Positions 1-8,980 are shown, counted from the stretch's first letter. The stretch: 64,000 nt of DNA from Allobacillus halotolerans (GCF_028743495.1 NZ_CP117968.1), one strand, 5' to 3'. The notes: generated from the letters alone by a model not told the origin. Program-made: numbers and translations.

Positions 1-236
1 ATGTATATGTTCATCCAGAAATGTATGCATTTGTCGTGAATCAACGGGAAGAACTCGAAGGGATTTTGTCGGGTAAGGGACAACTTAGTATTTTCTCCAA
101 TGAAGAACTATCTACCTATGCATGCTTGATCGAGTCTCCTTTTGGAAAAATCGATGCTAGTGTTGATAAGCAACTAAGCAAGGTTAAAGAAGAGCTGCTA
201 CAGCTAGTAAAGGAGAATCAGCAGCGTGGAAGTTAA
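1..236 (+). CDS. fliH: Flagellar assembly protein FliH, C-terminal fragment
   Basis: Partial gene cut by the window's left edge; the frame is open from base 3, reading VYVHPE before the first internal Met. About 77 C-terminal residues remain. The VHPE segment followed by an alternating charged helix fits the C-terminal domain of FliH, the negative regulator that binds the export ATPase FliI and carries it to the export gate. Identification rests mainly on position: its end overlaps the fliI start by 11 bases, as in the Bacillus fla/che operon. The missing N-terminus cannot be judged. Confidence 0.85.
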   Translation, partial: VYVHPEMYAFVVNQREELEGILSGKGQLSIFSNEELSTYACLIESPFGKIDASVDKQLSKVKEELLQLVKENQQRGS

Positions 237-1536
237 GCGATTGGTTGAAGCATTACATAAAACTGACTCGATTGTACGTTATGGAAAGGTTTATCGGAAT
301 GTTGGTTTGTTAATCGAATCCAAAGGGCCTGCTGTTAATATTGGAGAGGTTTGTTATATTCATTCTGCAACAAGTGAAAAGGAACCGATCCTCGCAGAGG
401 TGGTTGGCTTTCAACATGAACATGTGTTGTTGATGCCGTATGAACAAACAAACCAAATCGGCCCTGGTAGTTTAGTAGAATCACTCAATCGATCATTGAC
501 TGTGAAAGCTGGCGAAGGATTGATTGGCCAAGTGCTGGATGGTCTAGGTAATCCATTAGATGGGTCCAAGCTACCAAGTGACTTCATCCCTTATGAAGCA
601 GAAAAACAACCGCTTAATCCATTAGCCAGACCGCCGATAGACCAAGTGTTATCAACAGGAATCAAAGCAATCGACACTTGTATGACGGTCGGCAGAGGCC
701 AGCGTTTAGGAATTTTTGCAGGAAGTGGAGTCGGTAAAAGCACGTTGCTCGGAATGCTAGCCCGAAATAGTGATGCTGATGTTAACGTTTTCGCGCTTCT
801 TGGCGAGCGTGGTAGAGAAGTAAGAGAATTCATTGAACAAGAACTGGGTACAGCAGGATTAGCCAAATCGATCGTAGTTGTTGCAACCTCTGATCAACCA
901 GCTTTACAGCGGATCCGTGGAGCATATACAGCAACAGCGATCAGCGAATATTTCCGGGATCAAGGATATCAAGTCAATTTAATGATGGATTCCTTAACTA
1001 GAATAGCGATGGCTCAACGGGAAGTCGGATTGGCCAGTGGTGAACCGCCGACTACAAAAGGTTATCCGCCGAGTGTATTTGCCATGTTACCGAAGTTATT
1101 GGAGAGAACCGGGACAGGTGAAGTAGGAAGCATTACAGCTTTTTACACAGTGCTAGTGGATGGTGATGATATGGATGAGCCAATAGCTGATGCCGTTCGG
1201 GGTCTGTTGGATGGACACTTGGTTCTAGATCGTCGCCTCGCTGAACAAGGCCAATATCCAGCGATTAACGTTCTTAAGTCCGTCAGCCGTCTCATTCAGA
1301 AAATTGCGGATCAAGAGCATCTTGAATTGGCTAAAAAGCTACGCTCTCTGCTAGCTACCTATGAAGAAAATAAAGAGTTGATACAAATTGGTGCATATAA
1401 AAAGGGGTCTTCTGCAAAAGTGGATGAAGCGATTTATTACTATCCGGAAATCATGTCTTTCCTTGCACAAAACACAAAAGAGGACAGTAATCTTACACAA
1501 TCACTAAGCGAACTTAGCCGGATCTTGAAAGGTTGA
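226..1536 (+). CDS. fliI: Flagellar type III export ATPase FliI
   Basis: Cytoplasmic F1-beta-like ATPase that powers or primes flagellar protein export, working with FliH and FliJ. The 436 aa length is normal. Walker A GSGVGKST is at about residues 166-173 and a Walker B-like LMMDS near 251-255; the ERGREVREF and GEPPTTKGYPPSVF segments are typical of the family. The start is GTG at 226, inside the fliH 3' end, with AGGAG at 211-215 as ribosome site. Translational coupling to fliH is likely. Its stop codon overlaps the region where fliJ begins. Confidence 0.97.
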   Translation: MEVKRLVEALHKTDSIVRYGKVYRNVGLLIESKGPAVNIGEVCYIHSATSEKEPILAEVVGFQHEHVLLMPYEQTNQIGPGSLVESLNRSLTVKAGEGLIGQVLDGLGNPLDGSKLPSDFIPYEAEKQPLNPLARPPIDQVLSTGIKAIDTCMTVGRGQRLGIFAGSGVGKSTLLGMLARNSDADVNVFALLGERGREVREFIEQELGTAGLAKSIVVVATSDQPALQRIRGAYTATAISEYFRDQGYQVNLMMDSLTRIAMAQREVGLASGEPPTTKGYPPSVFAMLPKLLERTGTGEVGSITAFYTVLVDGDDMDEPIADAVRGLLDGHLVLDRRLAEQGQYPAINVLKSVSRLIQKIADQEHLELAKKLRSLLATYEENKELIQIGAYKKGSSAKVDEAIYYYPEIMSFLAQNTKEDSNLTQSLSELSRILKG

Positions 1537-1541
1537 TGCTA

Positions 1542-1982
1542 ATGAACACAATCCATTCAATTGAGAGAATATATAACATTCGTGAAAAAGAAATGAACGA
1601 AGCCCAAGCGCAATATCAACGTGCAATCGATTATTTTGAAGAGCAAGCGACAGAGCTCTTTCAATTGTTAAAAAAGAAAGAGACACTTCAAGAACGGTTC
1701 GACAATCGTCTTAAAGGACGAGTAACGATTACATACATACACGCAGCACATGATTCGATTCAACGGATTGAAAAAGAGGAAAAAGCGCTCCAGACAAAGG
1801 TGCATCAAGCACGCGTGAACATGAAGCAAAAGGAAAACCAGTTGAAAGTAGCACATCTCGAAATGAAAAAGATGGAAAAGTTAATTCAACTAAAAAAAGA
1901 AGAATTAAAAGAGTTTGCAAAGAAAAAAGAAGCCGAATTCATGGATGAAATTTCTATGCAACAATACTTTCGTACGAGATAG
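1542..1982 (+). CDS. fliJ: Flagellar export chaperone FliJ
   Basis: Small, highly charged protein of 146 aa, predicted to be almost entirely coiled coil, fitting FliJ, the central-stalk-like partner of FliI. Sequence conservation in this family is poor, so the call relies on coiled-coil character, length and position between fliI and the ylxF-like gene. In-frame starts are TTG 1533, ATG 1536 and ATG 1542; AAAGG at 1528-1532 gives the best spacing for 1542. The gene touches or overlaps the end of fliI, so coupling is probable. Confidence 0.85.
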   Translation: MNTIHSIERIYNIREKEMNEAQAQYQRAIDYFEEQATELFQLLKKKETLQERFDNRLKGRVTITYIHAAHDSIQRIEKEEKALQTKVHQARVNMKQKENQLKVAHLEMKKMEKLIQLKKEELKEFAKKKEAEFMDEISMQQYFRTR

Positions 1983-1990
1983 GTGATGTT

Positions 1991-2563
1991 ATGGCAAGGA
2001 ATAACAACGAAGAAAAAAAGGCAGGTAAGCTACAGTGGGTTCTATTTGTGATCGTCATTCCAATTGTATTCGCCATCACTATGTTATTCGTCGTATTGTC
2101 GGTTATGGGAATCAATCCAATGGATCAACTTAAAGAAGCTCCGGTTGTTTCATCATTCGTGGATTCAAAAGATGAAGAAATTCTGCAATCACAATTAGAT
2201 GAAATAAAAAAAGAAAACGAAAACAAAAACACACAAATTGAGAACTTACAGAGCGAAATTGGCCAAAAAGAAACTAAAATTGAAGAGCTTAAAAATGAAA
2301 TTGCTGATTTGAATGTTGAGTTGGAACGAAAAGAGCAAACATTATTAACTGAAGAAGAAACGATTAAGAAAATGTCCAATTCATTTTCAGGAATTGAGCC
2401 CAAAATAGCCGCTGAAATTGTTGTGGAGATGGAAGACAAGGTTGCATTGAAGCTCCTTGAGCAAATGAGTGATGAGGAGCGTGGCAAGGTGTTGGGAGCG
2501 ATGAAGCCAGAGCAGGCAGCTACTTATACAGACTCTCTCATAGAACGTACAAACGCTGAATAA
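1991..2563 (+). CDS. ylxF: YlxF/MotE-like flagellar-operon membrane protein
   Basis: A 190 aa protein with a short basic N-terminus, one membrane helix at about residues 16-40, a long coiled coil at about 60-120, and a C-terminal domain ending EPKIAAEIVVEMED...LLEQMSDEERGKVL. This C-terminal domain resembles the MgtE-N/FliG-M-like helical repeat seen in YlxF and MotE proteins of flagellar operons. In B. subtilis ylxF sits at this position between fliJ and fliK. A role in stator or motor function is inferred from MotE family knowledge; nothing in the sequence proves it. Confidence 0.8.
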   Translation: MARNNNEEKKAGKLQWVLFVIVIPIVFAITMLFVVLSVMGINPMDQLKEAPVVSSFVDSKDEEILQSQLDEIKKENENKNTQIENLQSEIGQKETKIEELKNEIADLNVELERKEQTLLTEEETIKKMSNSFSGIEPKIAAEIVVEMEDKVALKLLEQMSDEERGKVLGAMKPEQAATYTDSLIERTNAE

Positions 2564-2607
2564 TTACGATAGATTCTCGAGTCTATACGCTGAAAGGGGG
2601 TGAAAAA

Positions 2608-3843
2608 GTGAATAACGCAATGATGCTACAAGTCATGCCACAGGTTACTCAGTTGATGAACAAAACTTCTGGAAAATCACTTTCACTCAGTCAAGATGGC
2701 GATTTTGCTAAGGTACTTCAAGGGTTAGCTGAAAAAGTAACAGTGGAAAAAGTCGGAATGGAGCTTGCCGAAGAAGGGTCAATGGAAGAACTAGAAGCAA
2801 TGTTACAACAACTCTTAGGGTTAATTTCATCTGATGAAGAACTTGAGTCTCAATTAAACGATTGGCTACAGACATTTACAGACTCTATGAATATTCCCAC
2901 AGAGGAACTTGATAGCTTACTAGAAGATGCATCCATTCCAGCAATCGATCAAGTCGGCTTGGTATTAACGGAGCTATATCGTTCGTTCGTGTCCACTGAT
3001 CAAGCTTCTACTGAGACCTTTAAGGGGTTGGAAGCATTGTTCACGCAACCATCCAACGGGTTGGATGGTCTGAAAAACCTTATGGAAAAAGTTCTTTATC
3101 AATTAATCCAACAAAAAAGTCAACAACTGCAAATAACTGAACCGAGTATGAAGCAAACACAGACAGCGTCGACGATTTGGCAGCAGCTCATTTCAAGTGA
3201 ACAATTAAGCCAAAGTCAGTCCGAAACAGGGTTTGCCAAAGAATTGCTCAGATTGTCGGGTAATGCCCAAACAGATAAGCCAGTCATGAATTGGGCACAT
3301 GTCCTTACAGAAAAACTTTCGAAGCCAACAACTAAAATGCCCTTGGAACCTGCTGGACAACTGAGTAATTTATTGAGAAATGTGACAGCCACTAATGCTC
3401 AAATAGTGAAGCAAAGTCTGTCGCTTCAAGGAAACTCACAACAGATGATGAACCAAATGGAGCAAATGATTCTATCAACGCGATTCGCAAAACCAGGTGG
3501 TACTACGCAACTTACATTGCAACTGAAGCCAATGGAGTTAGGTGAAATGATTCTCAGGTTTGTTAAGCAGGATGGTGAAATGACCGTTAAAATAACCGTC
3601 ATGAGCCAGGTGGCGAAAGAAATGGTCGATAAAAATTTACATCAATTAAGACACTTGTTCTCACCTCACCAAGTTGTTGTCGAACGCCAAATGGAAGCAA
3701 CGAATGAAACGAACTTAGCCGACTTCAAGGAAAAACAAGATCAGGAAGAGCAATCATCAAAGCAGCAAGAAAAGACAAGGCAACTGGATGATGAAGATGG
3801 TGATGTGAATTTCCAAGATTATTTATTTGCGGAGGAGGTGTAG
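2608..3843 (+). CDS. fliK: Flagellar hook-length control protein FliK
   Basis: A 411 aa protein, Gln/Ser-rich in the middle. A conserved C-terminal domain at about residues 290-365 contains TQLTLQLKPMELGEMILRF and a following amphipathic stretch; this is the FliK C domain that interacts with FlhB to switch export from hook to filament proteins. The variable N-terminal region acts as molecular ruler in known FliKs. It begins with GTG at 2608, preceded by AAAGGGGGTG. Its place before flgD is conserved. The acidic, Gln-rich tail after about 370 is unremarkable for the family. Confidence 0.92.
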   Translation: MNNAMMLQVMPQVTQLMNKTSGKSLSLSQDGDFAKVLQGLAEKVTVEKVGMELAEEGSMEELEAMLQQLLGLISSDEELESQLNDWLQTFTDSMNIPTEELDSLLEDASIPAIDQVGLVLTELYRSFVSTDQASTETFKGLEALFTQPSNGLDGLKNLMEKVLYQLIQQKSQQLQITEPSMKQTQTASTIWQQLISSEQLSQSQSETGFAKELLRLSGNAQTDKPVMNWAHVLTEKLSKPTTKMPLEPAGQLSNLLRNVTATNAQIVKQSLSLQGNSQQMMNQMEQMILSTRFAKPGGTTQLTLQLKPMELGEMILRFVKQDGEMTVKITVMSQVAKEMVDKNLHQLRHLFSPHQVVVERQMEATNETNLADFKEKQDQEEQSSKQQEKTRQLDDEDGDVNFQDYLFAEEV

Positions 3844-3846
3844 AGA

Positions 3847-4302
3847 TTGAAAATTGACGAAAGTCTTTATCTGACAAAACAACCGACGAATCAAACAAAA
3901 CAATCCGATTTAGGAAAAGATGAATTTTTGAAATTACTGATGGCGCAATTGAAACACCAAGATCCACTGGACCCAATGGACGACAAGCAATTCATCTCGC
4001 AAATGGCTACGTTCTCACAATTGGAACAAAGCATCAACATGTCCGAAACAATGAAAGTATTGACAAATCAACAAAGCCAATCAAATTTCTTGGCCTATTC
4101 CAACCTAATCAACAAGGAGATTACATACGCGGTGTATGATTCTACAGGTGAATATGCAGGAAAAGAAACCGGACGAGTACAATCGGTGTCATTTACTGGG
4201 AATGACGTGATGCTAAAGCTATCCAATGAAGATAAAATTGCAGCGAGTCAAGTAATGGAAATTACCCAACCGACCCATGAGGTGATTGATGATGGCGAAT
4301 AG
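3847..4302 (+). CDS. flgD: Flagellar hook assembly scaffold FlgD
   Basis: Hook-capping protein of 151 aa, a short Gram-positive form. The diagnostic N-terminal block runs LGKDEFLKLLMAQLKHQDPL then DPMDDKQFISQMATFSQLEQ at about residues 23-61. The start is TTG at 3847, three bases after the fliK stop, with a strong GGAGGAGG upstream. FlgD caps the growing hook and guides FlgE polymerisation outside the cell. Like other Bacillus-type forms it lacks the long C-terminal Fn3/tudor region of enterobacterial FlgD. Confidence 0.96.
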   Translation: MKIDESLYLTKQPTNQTKQSDLGKDEFLKLLMAQLKHQDPLDPMDDKQFISQMATFSQLEQSINMSETMKVLTNQQSQSNFLAYSNLINKEITYAVYDSTGEYAGKETGRVQSVSFTGNDVMLKLSNEDKIAASQVMEITQPTHEVIDDGE

Positions 4303-4669
4303 TAGAATTAATACCATTCATTATCCGACAATTCCACCACAGTCGAAACAAGTAAACCAAAAGAAAGCAGTTCAGCAATCTTTTCAAACCATCCTAGAAA
4401 ACCAAAAGGCTGAACTAAAAGTTAGTAAACATGCGCAAAAACGATTGGATGAACGGAATATCCAGATTAGTCCATCACAATGGAATGAGATCCATGAAAA
4501 AATGCTTGAGGCAAAACAAAAAGGCGTTACTGATTCTGTCATCGTAACGAAAGATGCTGTGTTGGTTGCCAGTACAAAAAACCACACAATTATAACGGCA
4601 TTGGATAAAAATAATCAATCCGATCAATTAATCACAAACATAAATGGAACGATTATTTTGCCGGATTAA
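4292..4669 (+). CDS. Flagellar-operon protein (TIGR02530-type, function unknown)
   Basis: Small soluble protein of about 125 aa between flgD and flgE. The central KVSKHAQKRLDERNIQIS segment and the C-terminal DAVLVASTKNHTIITALD motif match the 'flagellar operon protein' family found at this position in many Bacilli and Clostridia. No enzymatic motif is visible. Possible starts are ATG 4289 or 4292, overlapping the flgD end; GAGGTG at 4279-4284 favours 4292. A structural or assembly role in hook formation is inferred only from context. Confidence 0.85.
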   Translation: MANSRINTIHYPTIPPQSKQVNQKKAVQQSFQTILENQKAELKVSKHAQKRLDERNIQISPSQWNEIHEKMLEAKQKGVTDSVIVTKDAVLVASTKNHTIITALDKNNQSDQLITNINGTIILPD

Positions 4670-4754
4670 CGGCTGGACCGAAAGGAAGCCGAGAATTGCT
4701 GACTGATTGAAGCAATTTCACTATTAAACTTAAAAACGGAAGGAAGAGATGTAA

Positions 4755-5648
4755 ATGTTACGTTCGATGTATACAGGTATCTCAGGAATGAAAGGTTTTC
4801 AAACAAAATTAGATGTAGTTTCCAATAACATCGCAAATGTGAATACGTTTGGATTTAAAAAAGGAAGATATACATTTTCCGATTTAATGAGCCAAACGAT
4901 GCAAGGTGCTACAGGACCTATTCAAAACGCAGCAGGAGACCCAACATTAGGGGGACGTAACCCAATGCAAGTTGGATTAGGAACAACAACAGGAAGTATT
5001 GATAATATCCATACACAAGGTAACCGCCAGACGACGAATCGCCCACTAGATTTGGCAATTGAAGGTGATGGCATGTTTGCAACTGCCGAATCAGTCGAAG
5101 GTGATGATGCTCTAGCAACGGATACTGACGATATGAGCTTCACACGTGCAGGTAATTTTTACTTCGATGACAACGGACATATTGTAACGAGTGGCGGTAG
5201 ATATTTGGTAGGTCGTACGCCAAACGCAGATAATGACGGCGTAACAAATCAAATCGGCCGAATTCAATTACCGGATAATGCTCAAAGCTTCAGTATCGGT
5301 GGGGATGGAACGGTCAATTACGTGGACGGAAGTGGACAACCAGCTGTCGCAGGTCAAATTTTACTTGCAAATTTCTCCAACCCAGAAGGTTTAGATAAAG
5401 TTGGCAGTAATTCCTATAAAATTTCCAACAATGCGGGTGAATTAGATGGCGGAATCGCCGATTATCTTTTCGTGCCAGGAGAAGGCGGGGCTGGCAACTT
5501 ATTTGCCGGTGCGCTTGAAATGTCCAATGTCGACCTTTCAGAAGAATTCACGGAGATGATTACAGCTCAACGTGGATTTCAAGCGAATACACGTGTCATT
5601 ACAACAAGTGATGAGATTCTACAAGAACTCGTTAACTTGAAACGATAA
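4755..5648 (+). CDS. flgE: Flagellar hook protein FlgE
   Basis: Hook subunit of 297 aa. The N-terminal rod/hook signature MLRSMYTGISGMKGFQTKLD with VSNNIANVNTFGFKK, and the C-terminal helix SNVDLSEEFTEMITAQRGFQ...TSDEILQELVNLKR, are the two D0 helices of the axial family. The C-terminus matches the Bacillus hook protein, once annotated flgG, rather than a rod protein. The middle is acidic (runs of D/E near 110-135), a little longer than in B. subtilis, consistent with a surface-exposed D1/D2 domain in a salty habitat. It is preceded by an 85-base gap and GGAAGAG. Confidence 0.95.
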   Translation: MLRSMYTGISGMKGFQTKLDVVSNNIANVNTFGFKKGRYTFSDLMSQTMQGATGPIQNAAGDPTLGGRNPMQVGLGTTTGSIDNIHTQGNRQTTNRPLDLAIEGDGMFATAESVEGDDALATDTDDMSFTRAGNFYFDDNGHIVTSGGRYLVGRTPNADNDGVTNQIGRIQLPDNAQSFSIGGDGTVNYVDGSGQPAVAGQILLANFSNPEGLDKVGSNSYKISNNAGELDGGIADYLFVPGEGGAGNLFAGALEMSNVDLSEEFTEMITAQRGFQANTRVITTSDEILQELVNLKR

Positions 5649-5658
5649 GGGAGGGAAT

Positions 5659-5680
5659 GGGGCTGGATTGTTTCAGCCCC
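5659..5680 (+). other. Hairpin between a strong SD and the swrD start
   Basis: GGGGCTG (5659-5665) pairs perfectly with CAGCCCC (5674-5680), loop 8 bases. The only good Shine-Dalgarno, GGGAGGG at 5650-5656, is upstream of the stem, about 35 bases from the swrD ATG at 5691. No T-tract follows, so it is unlikely to be an intrinsic terminator. See findings. Confidence 0.6.
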
Positions 5681-5690
5681 GTACCTAAAT

Positions 5691-5909
5691 ATGATCGAGT
5701 TAACTAGGCTAAACGGTGATGAATTCGTTTTGAATGCATTATATATTGAAAAAATTGAAGCATTACCTGACACAACCATCAGCTTAATTAATGGAAAAAA
5801 GCATTTTGTAAAAGAATCGGTTCACGAAGTCATTCAATTGATCACTGACTATTATCAGCAAATCGGTACAATTGATTTACATAAGAAGGTGGTGGAGAAA
5901 GATGAGTAA
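5691..5909 (+). CDS. swrD: Swarming motility protein SwrD (FlbD family)
   Basis: A 72 aa protein beginning MIELTRLNGDEFVLNALYIE and continuing with KIEALPDTTISLINGKKHFV, the signature of the FlbD/YlzI family. In B. subtilis SwrD supports swarming by raising flagellar motor torque. It lies between flgE and fliL as in Bacillus and overlaps the fliL start by 8 bases. There is no Shine-Dalgarno directly before the ATG; a hairpin intervenes between it and the upstream GGGAGGG. Confidence 0.92.
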   Translation: MIELTRLNGDEFVLNALYIEKIEALPDTTISLINGKKHFVKESVHEVIQLITDYYQQIGTIDLHKKVVEKDE

Positions 5910-6333
5910 ACCGATCAAGGTCATGATTACTATACTCATTTCATTGACAATCATTGGTATAGCAACAATTGTTATCCTCGTATATGGTGATCAAGGTTCT
6001 GTTTCATCGGAAGAACGTACCATAGATGACATGGTTGAAAATTCCTTTATGACCGGAGAAATACGGACAGACTTAGCAGACAACAACTTTTTGTTAATCC
6101 AATTCAGAATCGTGACTGATCACGAGGACGCGGCAGAATTCTTACAAAAGGGCGAGCATTTTCAATTGAACAATGTCATCTTAAAAGAACTAACCGTCCT
6201 GAAGGAAGAGAATTTTAGAAGTGGACTAAGTGAAGTCGAACAGCAATTAAAGAATCATCTTAATCAAATAGATGGGTTGCAGAAACACGGGAAAGTAACC
6301 GATATCTTTACTATCGATAAAGTTCTTCAATAA
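5902..6333 (+). CDS. fliL: Flagellar basal body-associated protein FliL
   Basis: A 143 aa single-pass membrane protein: short cytoplasmic MSKPIK, one helix at about residues 7-30, then an extracytoplasmic domain with DNNFLLIQFRIVTDHEDAAEFL, typical of FliL. FliL surrounds the stator units and affects their recruitment and torque. The start is ATG 5902, with GGTGGAG at 5890-5896 inside swrD. A frame-open TTG at 5872 exists but would place charged residues before the helix and is not preferred. Confidence 0.93.
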   Translation: MSKPIKVMITILISLTIIGIATIVILVYGDQGSVSSEERTIDDMVENSFMTGEIRTDLADNNFLLIQFRIVTDHEDAAEFLQKGEHFQLNNVILKELTVLKEENFRSGLSEVEQQLKNHLNQIDGLQKHGKVTDIFTIDKVLQ

Positions 6334-6363
6334 TAGAAAGACCCATTAATGGGGGTGAGAAAT

Positions 6364-7359
6364 GTGGCCGATGATGTTTTATCCCAAGGTGAAATCGATG
6401 CTTTGCTCACTGCGTTGTCCAGTGGAGAAATGGATGCAGAGGAATTAAAGGTCGATGAAACAGAAAATAACAAAATAAAAGTCTATGACTTTAAAAGAGC
6501 ATTAAGATTTTCAAAAGATCAAATTAGAGGACTGACACGAATCCATGAGAACTTTGCAAGGTTATTGACATCCTTTTTCTCAGGACATCTACGATCTTAT
6601 GTATCGATCCAAGTCGCTTCTGTCGACCAAGTGCCTTATGAAGAGTTTATTCGGTCCGTCCCATCTAAGACGATTTTAAATGTCTTCTCTGCAGATCCGT
6701 TAGAAGGACGATTACTTTTCGAGGTAAATCCAAATATAGCCTATGCTATTTTAGACCGGATGCTGGGTGGTTCGGGCTCTAGCTTAAATAAAGTAGAAAC
6801 ACTGACGGAAATTGAGACAAAGATTATGTCGAGAACATTTGGTTCAGCGATGGAGTCGTTAGAAGAAGCTTGGGAATCTATGGTTTCCATCGATGTTGAA
6901 ATGGAAGATTTTGAGGTGAATCCTCAATTTTTACAAATTGTATCACCGAACGAGACAGTGATTGTTATTTCATTAAATACAATGATTGGTGAAAGCTCTG
7001 GGATGATGAATATTTGCATTCCACATATTTTACTAGAACCCATTATTTCTAAGCTGTCCGTTCATTATTGGATGGAAAATCAAGCTCATAAGCGAAATGA
7101 AGAAGATTATCACTTGCTTCAAGAAAATTTATCGAAAGTCTCAGTCGATGTTAAAACGAATTTAGGTGAGTCATCTATTACAATTGAGGACTTTTTGCAT
7201 TTACAAACGAATGATGTAATCAAACTGGATCAATCCATTCATGATCCATTAAAACTATATGTCGATGAAGAACCAAAATTTTATGTTCACCCAGGTAAGA
7301 AAAATAATCACTTATCCGTTCAGGTCATCAGTGATATGAAGGAGGAAGACGATGGATAA
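6364..7359 (+). CDS. fliM: Flagellar motor switch protein FliM
   Basis: C-ring switch protein of about 331 aa. The N-terminal DVLSQGEIDALLTAL is the CheY-P-binding peptide; the middle domain includes YDFKRALRFSKDQIRGL and LDRMLGGSG; the C-terminal SpoA/FliN-like domain spans about 250-325. The preferred start is GTG 6364, because GGGGGTG at 6351-6357 lies just upstream; the ATG at 6349 sits on top of that ribosome site. The gene overlaps fliY by 8 bases. CheY-P binding to FliM alters rotation direction. Confidence 0.95.
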   Translation: MADDVLSQGEIDALLTALSSGEMDAEELKVDETENNKIKVYDFKRALRFSKDQIRGLTRIHENFARLLTSFFSGHLRSYVSIQVASVDQVPYEEFIRSVPSKTILNVFSADPLEGRLLFEVNPNIAYAILDRMLGGSGSSLNKVETLTEIETKIMSRTFGSAMESLEEAWESMVSIDVEMEDFEVNPQFLQIVSPNETVIVISLNTMIGESSGMMNICIPHILLEPIISKLSVHYWMENQAHKRNEEDYHLLQENLSKVSVDVKTNLGESSITIEDFLHLQTNDVIKLDQSIHDPLKLYVDEEPKFYVHPGKKNNHLSVQVISDMKEEDDG

Positions 7360-8542
7360 CCATAAAGGTGATATGCTCACACAAGAAGAAATTGATGCGT
7401 TACTGAATGGCGGCCCGTCCAATGATCAACCGGATGAAGAATCTACTACACAAGAGCGGCAGCCAACTGAGCCAACGAGCGATTCGAACCCCTCACTTGA
7501 AGATGTGCTGACATCTATGGAGGTAGATGCGATCGGCGAGTTAGGCAATATATCGTTTGGTAGCTCAGCGACAACTTTATCAACTTTATTGAACCATAAA
7601 GTTGAGATTACGACACCAGTCGTAAACGCCGTACATGTCGATCAGCTTGCCGGTGAATTCCCTACTCCTCATGTTGCGGTGAGTGTCGATTACACCTCTG
7701 GATTCTCAGGTTCGAATTTGTTAGTGATCAAACATGAAGATGCAGCAGTAATCGCAGATCTCATGTTAGGAGGCGATGGTTCTACACCATCTACCGATTT
7801 AGATGAATTGCATTTAAGTGCTATTCAAGAAGCGATGAACCAAATGATGGGTTCTGCTGCAACAAGTATGTCATCCGTATTCAATCAACCGATTGACATA
7901 ACACCACCGAAACCAATTATGTTAGATGCTACGACTGGTGATGGCTTAGCATATTTGCCAGATGAGCCGGTATTGATCAAAGTATCTTTCCAGTTGAAAG
8001 TAGAAAATCTAATCGATTCCAATATCTTGCAGTTATTGCCGATTCAGTTTGTCAAAGAAAGTGTTAAGCGATTATTGAATGAAAGTCCACAAGAGGAATT
8101 GAATCAACAACCCAGTGATCAAGAGGAAGGTGAGAAGGCTGTGGAAAATTATTCAAAGGAAGAGCCTGAACAGCAAAACCAGCATTCCCATGACAGCTCA
8201 TATCAAAAACCTTTCATCAATCATGTTGAGTCTGCTCAATTTAGCGAGTTTGCTTCCTCAGAGAAGACAAACCCAGCGGAACGCAGAAATTTAGACTTAT
8301 TAATGGATATTCCACTGAACGTTTCCGTTGAACTCGGACGTACTCGTAAGCCCATTCGAGACATTCTTGATCTTAGCTCAGGATCAATCGTAGAACTGGA
8401 CAAACTTGCTGGAGAACCGGTTGATATTCTAGTAAACAGTAAATTGATTGCGAAAGGTGAAGTCGTTGTCATCGAAGAAAACTTTGGTGTACGGGTCACG
8501 GATATATTGAGTCAAGCTGAACGAATCCAGAAATTACGCTAA
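7352..8542 (+). CDS. fliY: Flagellar motor switch phosphatase FliY
   Basis: A 396 aa switch protein with three parts: an N-terminal CheY-P-binding peptide (MLTQEEIDALLNGG), a CheC-like phosphatase middle domain with paired helices (DAIGELGNISFGSSATTLSTL near 64-84 and DELHLSAIQEAMNQMMGSA near 151-169), and a C-terminal FliN/SpoA domain (about 310-390). It both forms the C-ring and dephosphorylates CheY-P. The long Gln/Glu-rich linker at about 245-305 is the variable part. Its presence instead of plain FliN is typical of Bacilli. Confidence 0.95.
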   Translation: MDNHKGDMLTQEEIDALLNGGPSNDQPDEESTTQERQPTEPTSDSNPSLEDVLTSMEVDAIGELGNISFGSSATTLSTLLNHKVEITTPVVNAVHVDQLAGEFPTPHVAVSVDYTSGFSGSNLLVIKHEDAAVIADLMLGGDGSTPSTDLDELHLSAIQEAMNQMMGSAATSMSSVFNQPIDITPPKPIMLDATTGDGLAYLPDEPVLIKVSFQLKVENLIDSNILQLLPIQFVKESVKRLLNESPQEELNQQPSDQEEGEKAVENYSKEEPEQQNQHSHDSSYQKPFINHVESAQFSEFASSEKTNPAERRNLDLLMDIPLNVSVELGRTRKPIRDILDLSSGSIVELDKLAGEPVDILVNSKLIAKGEVVVIEENFGVRVTDILSQAERIQKLR

Positions 8543-8583
8543 AAATAACTTATAAGCAGAAAAGAAAAAGGGAGAGGTCTATT

Positions 8584-8946
8584 ATGTCGAAAAGAATATT
8601 GATTGTAGATGATGCAGCATTCATGCGTATGATGATTAAAGATATCTTAGTGAAGAACGGATTTGAAGTTGTTGGGGAAGCACAGGACGGTGTTGAAGCA
8701 GTTGAAAAATATGCTGAACTCAAACCGGACCTTGTAACCCTCGATATTACAATGCCTGAAAAAGATGGGTTAACTGCATTGAAAGAAATTTTAAGTTCAG
8801 ACAGTGATGCGAAAGTAATTATGTGTTCAGCAATGGGGCAGCAATCTATGGTAATTGATGCCATTCAGGCGGGGGCAAAGGACTTTATTGTCAAACCTTT
8901 CCAAGCCGATCGTGTGCTTGAAGCCATCAACAAAGTGTTAAATTAA
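8584..8946 (+). CDS. cheY: Chemotaxis response regulator CheY
   Basis: A single receiver domain of 120 aa. The acidic pair DD at residues 9-10, phospho-acceptor Asp54 (in VTLDITMPEKDG), the MCSAMGQQ switch segment and Lys in FIVKPF give a complete active site. CheA phosphorylates it; CheY-P binds FliM and FliY. It has its own AGGGAGAGG ribosome site in the 41-base gap after fliY. Confidence 0.97.
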   Translation: MSKRILIVDDAAFMRMMIKDILVKNGFEVVGEAQDGVEAVEKYAELKPDLVTLDITMPEKDGLTALKEILSSDSDAKVIMCSAMGQQSMVIDAIQAGAKDFIVKPFQADRVLEAINKVLN

Positions 8947-8980
8947 TTAGCATATTGCCGCATGTAAGAACAGATAAAAC

